DNA of 21,242 nt, taken from positions 1 to 21,242 of the forward strand of contig JAXJYC010000045.1 of assembly GCA_036307185.1 (NCBI GenBank), written 5' to 3'. This stretch comes from SVEL01 sp017381055 (GTDB lineage Bacteria; Bacillota; Clostridia; Lachnospirales; Lachnospiraceae). Below the pieces are notes generated by a model, which saw only the letters and a program-made list of their open reading frames with translations, was not told the origin of the DNA and did no database searches. Numbering within the stretch: position 1 is the first letter of the stretch; the number at the start of each line of letters is the position of its first letter. Made by a program: the position numbers and the translations under genes. Positions 1-5,657 of the stretch are shown here, in pieces.

Positions 1-26
1 ATACTAATAGGTCGAGGGCTTGACCA
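1..26 (+). rRNA. 23S rRNA, 3' end only (partial)
   Basis: The first bases read TACTAATAGGTCGAGGGCTT followed by GACC, the well-known 3' terminus of clostridial 23S rRNA. The rest of the gene lies before the window. The exact mature end (about position 25-27) is inferred, not visible. The AT-rich sequence after it (27-168) is the usual processing and spacer region. Confidence 0.9.
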
Positions 27-168
27 AGTGACGAAAGTCAAAGCTGGTAGGTTGTTAGAAGGAATGTTATTCCAGGAAATGTCTAAAAGATAAATTTTGT
101 GTGAAGTTTTGAAGGTATAAAGTTATATTTATTAATAAAATGAATATAATATTAAAGCCTTAGTAGAT

Positions 169-209
169 GGACTTTCCTATGTGTATTTGCATAAGGATGG
201 TCTGTTTTT
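169..209 (+). terminator. Possible imperfect terminator after the rRNA spacer
   Basis: An imperfect stem joins 170-181 with 190-202 (one bulged A, one T-T mismatch, one G-T pair) around an 8-nt loop, followed by five T (205-209). It could end part of the rRNA transcript before tRNA-Asn or be a processing stem. The imperfect pairing keeps this a weak call. A TATAAT at 145-150 without a clear -35 precedes it. Confidence 0.4.
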
Positions 210-229
210 CAATATGAGTAATCATATAT

Positions 230-302
230 TCCTCGATAGCTCAGTCGGTAGAGCGCTCGGCTGTTAACCGAGTTGTCGTAGGTTCAAGTCCTACTCGGGG
301 AG
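230..302 (+). tRNA. tRNA-Asn (anticodon GTT)
   Basis: A 73-nt cloverleaf. The acceptor arms TCCTCGA and TCGGGGA pair along all 7 positions (one T-G). A typical D-arm (GCTCAGTCGGTAGAGC) follows. The anticodon stem CTCGG/CCGAG encloses loop CTGTTAA with anticodon GTT, and the T-loop is TTCAAGT. CCA is not encoded (GCT follows the discriminator region). It lies about 200 nt after the 23S end, so it is probably part of, or close behind, the rRNA operon. Confidence 0.97.
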
Positions 303-332
303 CTAGACTGATAGTGAAATGTAAATTTGCTA

Positions 333-357
333 TTTAGTCAAATATTAGTTGACTAAA
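333..357 (+). repeat. Inverted repeat overlapping the tRNA-Cys -35 box
   Basis: TTTAGTCAA (333-341) and TTGACTAAA (349-357) are perfect 9-bp inverted arms separated by 7 nt. The right arm contains the -35 hexamer TTGACT of the promoter for tRNA-Cys. It could be an operator. It could also be an RNA hairpin if transcription continues from tRNA-Asn; it has no T-run, so it is not a terminator. Confidence 0.6.
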
Positions 358-377
358 GTAATAGTCGCTGATATAAT
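349..377 (+). promoter_or_regulatory. Promoter for tRNA-Cys
   Basis: A -35 box TTGACT (349-354), a 17-bp spacer and a perfect -10 TATAAT (372-377), with an extended TGA just before the -10. Predicted start is near 384, about 17 nt before tRNA-Cys. This is among the closest matches to the sigma-A consensus in the window, so tRNA-Cys need not depend on the rRNA promoter. Confidence 0.8.
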
Positions 378-400
378 AAACGAGTTGAAAAACTTAATAA

Positions 401-471
401 GGCGCGATCGCCAAGTGGTAAGGCCCCGGTCTGCAACACCGTTATCGCCGGTTCAAATCCGGCTCGCGCCT
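401..471 (+). tRNA. tRNA-Cys (anticodon GCA)
   Basis: A 71-nt cloverleaf. Acceptor arms GGCGCGA and TCGCGCC pair perfectly and the D-arm is GCC/GGC. The anticodon stem is CCGGT/ACCGT with loop CTGCAAC, giving anticodon GCA. The T-arm is GCCGG/CCGGC with loop TTCAAAT. The first base pair of the anticodon stem is a C-T mismatch, the only oddity. CCA is not encoded. It has its own promoter upstream and a terminator directly downstream. Confidence 0.96.
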
Positions 472-480
472 CTAGAAAAA

Positions 481-510
481 GCATTGGAAAATATTTCCGG
501 TGCTTTTTTT
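481..510 (+). terminator. Intrinsic terminator after tRNA-Cys
   Basis: GCATTGGAAA (481-490) pairs with TTTCCGGTGC (494-503) through a 3-nt loop with G-T wobbles, followed by seven T. It ends the tRNA transcript. Confidence 0.85.
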
Positions 511-519
511 ATTTTATGG

Positions 520-548
520 TTTACCCATAGGGAATTTTATGGTATACT
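520..548 (+). promoter_or_regulatory. Promoter for the cheX-like / DUF951 pair
   Basis: TTTACC (520-525), a 17-bp spacer and TATACT (543-548) form a sigma-A-like promoter about 100 nt before the CheX-like start. The spacing is right and each box departs from consensus at one or two positions. The leader that follows holds no structure I recognise. Confidence 0.6.
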
Positions 549-654
549 ATTAACAATAATCGTAGGTCGAGCTAAACAAAATATAGGGGACTTGATCATA
601 TACGAACCGTGAGATTTCTTAAATTTAATAACATAGCAGAAAGGAACGAAATAT

Positions 655-1131
655 ATGAAGGCATTAGACGTTAGACACATTAATCCGTTTTTACAATCAA
701 CACTTAGCATAATGGAGCAGGCAGCTTGTCTTAAGTTAGCAGTTGGTAAGCCAGCAGTTGCTACATTGGAGTTTCATGATAATACATTTATTATTCAGGT
801 AGGTGTAACAGGTGTATTAAAGGGTCAGGTTATGCTTGTATTTGATACAGAGAAGGCAAAGAAAGTTGCTAGTAGTATGATGATGGGTATGCCAGTAGAG
901 ACATTAGATGAGATGGCTACATCTGCGTTATGTGAGCTTTGCAACATGATTATGGGTAGTACAGCGACATTGTTCTCTACACAGCAGATGGTTATGGATA
1001 TTACACCACCTATGTCAATGCAGGGCAATAACTTAAAGCTTCAGACAGATGTACAGGCATTAAAGATTCCTATGTCTGCAGATGGAGCAGAGATTGTTAG
1101 TTTATACCTTTGTATTGGAGAAGAGGATTAG
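655..1131 (+). CDS. CheX-like chemotaxis phosphatase domain protein
   Basis: A 158-residue protein with the CheX/CheC fold signature. Residues 87-107 carry the helix with the E-x2-N phosphatase motif (Glu94, Asn97) followed by Gly-Ser, as in CheX proteins that dephosphorylate phospho-CheY. The length matches CheX (about 150-160), and no membrane segment or second domain is visible. The start is chosen at 655 because AAGGA lies 9 nt upstream. A DUF951 gene follows after 11 nt, so the two are probably co-transcribed. No chemotaxis gene is nearby, so a role on a response regulator other than CheY is possible. The family call is firm; the substrate is inferred. Confidence 0.82.
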   Translation: MKALDVRHINPFLQSTLSIMEQAACLKLAVGKPAVATLEFHDNTFIIQVGVTGVLKGQVMLVFDTEKAKKVASSMMMGMPVETLDEMATSALCELCNMIMGSTATLFSTQQMVMDITPPMSMQGNNLKLQTDVQALKIPMSADGAEIVSLYLCIGEED

Positions 1132-1142
1132 GAGTCATAAAC

Positions 1143-1328
1143 ATGACATTTGAATTAAATGATATTGTTAAACTGAAAAAGAAGCACCCATGTGGAAGTT
1201 TTGAGTGGGAAGTTTTGAGAGTTGGAGCTGATTTTAGATTAAAGTGTATGGGATGTGGACATCAACTTATGATGGCAAGAACACTTGTTGAAAAGAATCT
1301 AAAGGGTGTAAGAAAACAAGATCAATAA
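1143..1328 (+). CDS. DUF951 family protein
   Basis: A 61-residue protein of the DUF951 family, of unknown function. It has the family pattern: an N-terminal D-I-V-K-L-K-K-H-P-C-G, then E-W-E-V-L-R-V-G-A-D, then K-C-M-G-C-G-H. The C-M-G-C pair with the earlier Cys could bind a metal, but that is not shown. An upstream in-frame ATG at 1110 would overlap the cheX-like gene by 22 nt. The ATG at 1143 is preferred because it gives the usual family start and has GGAG (1131-1134) upstream. It lies 11 nt after the CheX-like gene. Homologues are often found near housekeeping or replication genes (from memory), so its neighbourhood here does not define a role. Confidence 0.85.
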   Translation: MTFELNDIVKLKKKHPCGSFEWEVLRVGADFRLKCMGCGHQLMMARTLVEKNLKGVRKQDQ

Positions 1329-1365
1329 AAAGAAATGAAGTATACAATTTTTTTATAAAAAATAC

Positions 1366-1394
1366 TTGCAAAACCTTGTATTTTATGGTAAAGT
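1366..1394 (+). promoter_or_regulatory. Promoter of the rpsF-ssb-rpsR operon
   Basis: TTGCAA (1366-1371), 17-bp spacer, and TAAAGT (1389-1394) directly preceded by TGG, an extended -10. The predicted start is near 1401, leaving a leader of about 95 nt that contains a terminator-like hairpin. Confidence 0.7.
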
Positions 1395-1420
1395 TCATAT
1401 TTGTGATGAATTAAATTAAA

Positions 1421-1444
1421 GGACATATAAAGTATGTCCTTTTT
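1421..1444 (+). terminator. Terminator-like hairpin in the rpsF leader
   Basis: GGACATA (1421-1427), loop TAAAG, TATGTCC (1433-1439), then five T (1440-1444): a perfect 7-bp stem with T-run. It sits between the predicted rpsF promoter and rpsF. It could end read-through from the upstream DUF951 transcript, attenuate the ribosomal operon, or both. A second small hairpin, CTCAT/ATGAG (1450-1454 with 1460-1464), follows. Confidence 0.7.
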
Positions 1445-1494
1445 CCTTGCTCATTCAATATGAGTGGGCCAGAGACCAAAAGGAGGTAAAGAAC

Positions 1495-1785
1495 ATGAAC
1501 AAGTATGAATTAGCAGTAATTGTTAACGTTAAGCTTGAAGATGAAGAAAGAGCTGCTACAATCGAAAAGGTAAAAGAGTATATCGTACGTTTCGGTGGTA
1601 CAGTAACAAATGTTGACGACTGGGGTAAGAAGAGATTAGCTTACGAAATCCAGAAGAGCAGAGAAGCATTTTATTACTTCATTCAGTTTGAGTCTGAGAG
1701 CACAGATTGTCCAAACGAAGTTGAAGCAAACATTCGTCTTATGGAGAACGTTGTTAGATACTTATGTGTTAAGCAGGAAGCATAA
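1495..1785 (+). CDS. rpsF: 30S ribosomal protein S6
   Basis: A 96-residue protein with the S6 pattern: M-N-K-Y-E-L at the start, the central G-G-x-V-x-x-V-D-D-W-G-K-K-R-L-A-Y region (about residues 35-51), and the E-x-N-I-R-L-M-E-N-V-V-R-Y final helix. Length matches bacterial S6. An in-frame ATG lies upstream at 1447, but the start at 1495 has AGGAGG 8 nt before it and gives the normal S6 N-terminus. S6 pairs with S18 on the small-subunit platform, and S18 is encoded two genes downstream. In many bacteria the S6:S18 complex represses this operon through a leader RNA. I do not see the CCG-type motif of that leader here, only the hairpin at 1421-1444. Confidence 0.97.
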   Translation: MNKYELAVIVNVKLEDEERAATIEKVKEYIVRFGGTVTNVDDWGKKRLAYEIQKSREAFYYFIQFESESTDCPNEVEANIRLMENVVRYLCVKQEA

Positions 1786-1816
1786 TCTGAGAGAGCATTA
1801 GCGAAAGGATGACAGT

Positions 1817-2260
1817 ATGAACAAAGTTATACTTATGGGTCGTCTTACAAGAGATCCAGATATTCGTTATTCTCAGGGTGAGAATGCAATGGCAATAGCC
1901 AGATACACATTAGCAGTTGACCGTCGTGGTAGAAGAGATGGTTCTTCTGATCAAACAGCAGATTTTATTTCTTGCGTATCATTCGGTAAGATAGCAGAGT
2001 TTGCTGAGAGATATTTGCGCCAGGGCACAAAGATTGTTGCAGAAGGTAGAATCCAGACTGGAAGCTATACAAACAAAGATGGTCAGAAAGTATACACAAC
2101 AGATGTTGTAGTAGAAAATTGTGAATTCGCTGAAAGCAAGAATTCAGCATCAGACGCAGGTAACTACAGTTCTTCACGACCAGAGCCTACTAGTGCAGCA
2201 GGTGATGGATTTATGAATATTCCTGATGGAGTAGAGGACGAAGGTTTACCATTTAACTAA
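1817..2260 (+). CDS. ssb: Single-stranded DNA-binding protein
   Basis: A 147-residue SSB. The N-terminal OB-fold (about 1-105) begins M-N-K-V-I-L-M-G-R-L-T-R-D-P and includes the usual F-x-x-C-V-x-F-G-K-x-A-E and G-R-I-Q-T-x-x-Y segments. A low-complexity Ser/Pro/Gly linker leads to an acidic tail ending E-D-E-G-L-P-F-N. The conserved tip that recruits repair and replication partners normally ends at Phe; here one Asn follows. I believe this variant also occurs in relatives. The gene lies between rpsF and rpsR, the classical order, and starts with AAAGGA 8 nt upstream. Confidence 0.97.
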   Translation: MNKVILMGRLTRDPDIRYSQGENAMAIARYTLAVDRRGRRDGSSDQTADFISCVSFGKIAEFAERYLRQGTKIVAEGRIQTGSYTNKDGQKVYTTDVVVENCEFAESKNSASDAGNYSSSRPEPTSAAGDGFMNIPDGVEDEGLPFN

Positions 2261-2283
2261 TAGTAAAATAGGAGGTAATAATT

Positions 2284-2553
2284 ATGCCAATGAATAGAGA
2301 AAAAGGCGATAAGATGGATGGTTCTATGAAGAGAAGACCAATGCGCAGAAGAAAGAAAGTTTGCGTATTCTGTGGTGACAAGAACAACACTATCGATTTC
2401 AAGGATGTAAACAAGTTAAAGAGATACGTTTCTGAAAGAGGAAAGATTCTTCCTAGAAGAATTACAGGAAACTGTGCTAAGCATCAGAGAGCTCTTACAG
2501 TAGCTGTTAAGAGAGCAAGACATATCGCTTTAATGCCATATACACTTGACTAA
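2284..2553 (+). CDS. rpsR: 30S ribosomal protein S18
   Basis: An 89-residue S18. The core runs from about residue 24 with K-V-C-V-F-C-G, through D-F-K-D-V-N-x-L-K-R-Y and G-K-I-L-P-R-R-I-T-G, to R-A-R-H-I-A-L-M-P-Y. It keeps Cys residues (C-V-F-C and N-C-A-K-H) typical of the zinc-binding form of S18, unlike the Cys-poor form. The N-terminus is a basic extension of about 22 residues. AGGAGG lies 8 nt before the ATG. It is the last gene of the operon and is followed by a strong terminator. Confidence 0.97.
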   Translation: MPMNREKGDKMDGSMKRRPMRRRKKVCVFCGDKNNTIDFKDVNKLKRYVSERGKILPRRITGNCAKHQRALTVAVKRARHIALMPYTLD

Positions 2554-2565
2554 TTAAAGTATGTA

Positions 2566-2607
2566 AGACTCATAGTCCAAAAGGACTATGGGTCTTTTTT
2601 GTTTTTT
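2566..2607 (+). terminator. Intrinsic terminator of rpsF-ssb-rpsR
   Basis: AGACTCATAGTCC (2566-2578) pairs over 13 positions with GGACTATGGGTCT (2583-2595) across an AAAA loop, followed by T5-G-T6. A strong terminator. Confidence 0.93.
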
Positions 2608-2674
2608 AGTATAAAATAGCAGATTATGAGTACATAATTGCTCGTAAATATAAAGGATAAAAGGAGAAAATACA

Positions 2675-3319
2675 ATGAAGAAACTTATGACATTTTTTTT
2701 AGCACTTGGATTAGTTGCTAGTATGACAGCATGCGGTAGTGAAGAAAATGGAACAGAAAACAGTAAGAAGAAGCCAAATGGCATTGATTCTTTGGAAAGC
2801 GAAGCTATTATTATTGAAGAATTATCAGGAAAGACATTGGCGGAAGTTATGGAAAAAGGATATGACTTTAATGGATATGCATCCATGTTTGGTAAAACCG
2901 AGTTATATTTCCAAAGTGAAGAAACTGTTGATGGCGTAGACGAATTTGTAGAGAGTATTGAGGGAAAAACAGTAGCTGAGTTAGTTGAGGAATATGATAT
3001 TTCTATTGGTTATATGGGATTTAATGGACAGTATACTTTTACAGCTGATATTGGTTCAGTATCAATTTCCTTTGATTTGGAGAATGGTGAAAAAGCACTT
3101 AATGCTCATGATGATGAGTCGTTCTTTGATTTGGAAGAAGCGGATGAAGTACAGAATGATAAGCTTGAAAATGTTACAGTGGATTACATAACTTTAACAG
3201 GGGAAATGGATGATGCAACTATTGAAAAGTTATCAGAACTTGATGATTATGATAGTGAAATATTAGAAGAAATGGCAGATGAAATTGTATTAAGTATGGT
3301 TTATTATACATTTGAATAG
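2675..3319 (+). CDS. Putative secreted lipoprotein with an internal repeat, function unknown
   Basis: 214 residues; I do not recognise the family. Residues 1-20 form a lipoprotein signal: M-K-K, a hydrophobic stretch, then S-M-T-A-C with the lipidated Cys at 20, so the protein should be anchored outside the membrane. A charged Glu/Lys/Asn linker (21-40) follows. Two related units are visible: residues 51-81 (G-K-T-L-A-E-V-M-E-K-G-Y-D-F-N-G-Y) and 96-124 (G-K-T-V-A-E-L-V-E-E-Y-D-I-S-I-G-Y). The rest is very acidic, with no Cys after 20. AAGGAG lies 8 nt before the ATG. The gene stands alone between two terminators, so it is a single transcription unit. Confidence 0.85.
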   Translation: MKKLMTFFLALGLVASMTACGSEENGTENSKKKPNGIDSLESEAIIIEELSGKTLAEVMEKGYDFNGYASMFGKTELYFQSEETVDGVDEFVESIEGKTVAELVEEYDISIGYMGFNGQYTFTADIGSVSISFDLENGEKALNAHDDESFFDLEEADEVQNDKLENVTVDYITLTGEMDDATIEKLSELDDYDSEILEEMADEIVLSMVYYTFE

Positions 3320-3332
3320 TGGAATAGATAAT

Positions 3333-3363
3333 AAGACACTTGTCAATCAACAGGTGTCTTTTT
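3333..3363 (+). terminator. Terminator after the lipoprotein gene
   Basis: AAGACACTTGT (3333-3343) and ACAGGTGTCTT (3350-3360) form an 11-bp stem with one G-T pair and a 6-nt loop, followed by T (3359-3363). It isolates the NAD operon from upstream transcription. Confidence 0.9.
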
Positions 3364-3413
3364 GCTGTATATATTTGAGGATTACATAGAAATATAAATA
3401 TATAAAAAAAGTG

Positions 3414-3442
3414 TTGACATATTATTATCAAAATGATATTAT
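3414..3442 (+). promoter_or_regulatory. Promoter of the NAD operon
   Basis: A perfect -35 TTGACA (3414-3419), a 17-bp spacer, and -10 TATTAT (3437-3442) with extended TGA (3434-3436). Such a strong promoter in front of a biosynthetic operon fits control by a repressor, and the spacer and -10 are covered by repeats. Confidence 0.88.
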
Positions 3443-3449
3443 CAAAATG
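3423..3449 (+). repeat. Tandem 13-nt direct repeat with inverted repeats, candidate operator
   Basis: TATTATCAAAATG occurs perfectly at 3423-3435 and 3437-3449 (14-nt step). The same stretch contains two overlapping inverted repeats: TATCA-AAA-TGATA (3426-3438) and TGATA-T-TATCA (3434-3444). They cover the spacer and the whole -10 box. The natural candidate for binding is the NrtR-like regulator encoded by the first gene of the operon; this is inference. Confidence 0.65.
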
Positions 3450-3475
3450 TAAATAACAGAAAGGAGGAAAATAAT

Positions 3476-5644
3476 ATGACATGTGAAGAGGTATACGAAA
3501 CAGGCTTGCAATATCATCATTATGCTAATACAGCTTATCCACTTACACCAGGTTCTTTTATGCAGTATCGAATAAAGGATCAAAAAGAGATAAAAGAATT
3601 TGTTACAAATGAGTGGAAGGATGTAGATGAGTTGTGTTTGTATATACATATTCCATTTTGCAAAACCAGATGTAAGTTTTGTGAGTATGTTGTTTTAGAG
3701 AATACTGACGAGGACATAGAGAATGAATATGTGGAACTGCTTCTTAAGGAAATGAATATGTATTCAGAGCTTCTTAAGGGAAAGAAAGTAGTAGGATATG
3801 ATTTAGGTGGTGGAACACCAACTAAGCTCTCAATAGAAAATCTTAAAAGAATAACAGATGCAGTTAACAATATGTTTAATATAGGTGAAGGTGTTACATT
3901 TAGCATTGAAACAACACCACTTATAGCAGCTAATGAGCCTGATAAAATAAAAGCAGTATATGATATGGGGTACAGAAGAATAAGTATGGGTGTTCAGACT
4001 GTTTCGGATAAACTCCTTTCTGAGCTTGGAAGAGATGGTTCGAAAAGTTTATATGAAAGAGCTGTAGAGAATATTAGAAAAGCGGGTTTTAAGAATTTTA
4101 ATATTGATTTGATGTATGGTTTTTTGCATCAAAGTGAGAGAGACTTTGATAACACATTACATTATGCAGTTGGATTAGGCCCTGAATATATTACTTTATA
4201 TCGTAATCGTTACAAAGGAACAAAAATAGAAAGTGAGGCAGGTGGTGTTTCTATATATAAGGCTATGTATCAATATAGAATAGCATATCGTGTTCTTACA
4301 GAAAATGGATATAAGGCTAATGTTGGAAAGAATACTTTTAGTAAGGTTGATGGAGATTATGGTACAAGTGATTATCTAACAACTAGAGTTATTAACGGTA
4401 CACCTTATGTAGGAATGGGACTTGGGGCTCAATCCTTTGGAATGAATTATTTGGCATATAACCTTGGTGCGGCAGATAAAAAGATGGAACGATATCGTAG
4501 AGCTATTAATGAGGGTATTCTTCCTTTCCAAGATATATATCGTTTGCCACAAGATGAAAGTATAGCAAAAATGGTATCTGTAGCTTTTTATTTTGCTTTT
4601 ATAGATATGGATGCTTTTAAGAAAAGATTCGGCATTGATATTAAGGATAGATTTAAAGATGAATTGGAATTTGTGTTTGAAAATAAGTTGATGGAGATTA
4701 AAGGGAATAGAATCTATCTTACAGAGAGAGGCTCAGATTATATTAATGGTGTGATTCCATTATTTTATTCAGATAGGTCAAAAGAAGAACTAAAAACGGC
4801 ATTTTTAAATCAAAAGCATGCAGAGAAATCGGATGAAGAGCTTTTCTTATCAGCTTATAATATGGATGATTATGAAAGACCGTCAGTGACAACCGATATA
4901 GTTGCTTTTGCAATACAAGCAGAGCAGGAGGACACATATCGACATAATCCTAAGAATATTCTTTCAGTGCTATTAATTAAACGTGGTGAGCATCCTTTTA
5001 TGAATAAGTGGGCGTTGCCGGGAGGATTTGTTAAGGCGGATGAAAGTGTTGAAGAGTGTGCTTTAAGAGAGATTGCTGAGGAAACAAATGTTACACCAAA
5101 GGCACTTATGCTTTTTGATCAATTTAGTGAGCCTAATAGAGATCCTAGGGGAAGAATTATTTCCAACGCGTTTTTATCCATTATAAGTGAAGATGGATTA
5201 AAGCTTATGGGCGGGGATGATGCAATAGATGCAAGATGGTTTGAAGTATCCTTTGACCAAAGTGGAAATGGTAATTATTTATTACAGCTTAAATGTAAAG
5301 ATGAGGTTATTACATCAACTTTAAAAGAAAAGGTTAGTCATTTTGGCAAGAAGGAATTCGACATTGTTGAAAGTGGTGGTCTTGCATTTGACCATGCTAG
5401 AATGATTGCTACAGCACTAACAGTACTTAGAAGGAATGTAAGAGATTTTGATTTTATCTTTGATTTCTTGCCAGAAAAATTCACTTTAACAGCGGTACAG
5501 AAGGTGCAAGAGACGATTACAAATGAAGCTCAGCTTCCAGCAAATTTCCGAAGAAAGATTTCGGAGTATGTAGTAGAAACTGATGAGTATATAACAGGTG
5601 CAGGCCATAGACCTGCAAAGCTATTCAAAAGAAAAACAAATTAG
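3476..5644 (+). CDS. HemN-type radical SAM protein fused to an NrtR-like NAD regulator (Nudix-winged helix)
   Basis: 722 residues in two full-length parts. Residues 1 to about 450 are a HemN/HemW/HutW-type radical SAM protein: Y-I-H-I-P-F-C leads into the iron-sulfur cluster motif C62-x3-C66-x2-C69, G-G-G-T-P-T is at 111-116, and the HemN C-terminal region ends near residue 425. Residues about 467-722 match NrtR, the Nudix-related repressor of NAD genes. The Nudix box has Gly517, Glu523, Arg531, Glu532, Glu535 and Glu536, with Asn538 replacing the usual Gly. The winged-helix part (about 660-722) has F-T-L, N-F-R-R-K and a final H-R-P-A-K-L-F. The reading frame is open across the junction and AGGAGG lies 8 nt upstream of the start. 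Four NAD genes follow, supporting a regulatory role. What the radical SAM part does is unknown: sensing, heme handling and catalysis are all possible. Confidence 0.85.
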   Translation: MTCEEVYETGLQYHHYANTAYPLTPGSFMQYRIKDQKEIKEFVTNEWKDVDELCLYIHIPFCKTRCKFCEYVVLENTDEDIENEYVELLLKEMNMYSELLKGKKVVGYDLGGGTPTKLSIENLKRITDAVNNMFNIGEGVTFSIETTPLIAANEPDKIKAVYDMGYRRISMGVQTVSDKLLSELGRDGSKSLYERAVENIRKAGFKNFNIDLMYGFLHQSERDFDNTLHYAVGLGPEYITLYRNRYKGTKIESEAGGVSIYKAMYQYRIAYRVLTENGYKANVGKNTFSKVDGDYGTSDYLTTRVINGTPYVGMGLGAQSFGMNYLAYNLGAADKKMERYRRAINEGILPFQDIYRLPQDESIAKMVSVAFYFAFIDMDAFKKRFGIDIKDRFKDELEFVFENKLMEIKGNRIYLTERGSDYINGVIPLFYSDRSKEELKTAFLNQKHAEKSDEELFLSAYNMDDYERPSVTTDIVAFAIQAEQEDTYRHNPKNILSVLLIKRGEHPFMNKWALPGGFVKADESVEECALREIAEETNVTPKALMLFDQFSEPNRDPRGRIISNAFLSIISEDGLKLMGGDDAIDARWFEVSFDQSGNGNYLLQLKCKDEVITSTLKEKVSHFGKKEFDIVESGGLAFDHARMIATALTVLRRNVRDFDFIFDFLPEKFTLTAVQKVQETITNEAQLPANFRRKISEYVVETDEYITGAGHRPAKLFKRKTN

Positions 5645-5657
5645 GGAGGTAAAATTT

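Noticed and set aside
195..335. Loss of the GGDEF motif in gdpP as a sign of damage
   Set aside because: The numbers are residues of the GdpP protein. A degenerate GGDEF domain is normal for GdpP proteins, and the DHH/DHHA1 residues are intact.
349..612. Open frame of 87 codons on the plus strand
   Set aside because: It runs across the promoter, the whole tRNA-Cys and its terminator; no ribosome site and no protein family likeness.
2554..2886. 110-codon open frame on the minus strand
   Set aside because: It spans the rpsR terminator and the start of the lipoprotein gene in antisense; no recognisable protein features.
3423..3449. CRISPR-like repeat
   Set aside because: Only two copies of 13 nt, one base apart, placed on a promoter; operator-like, not an array.
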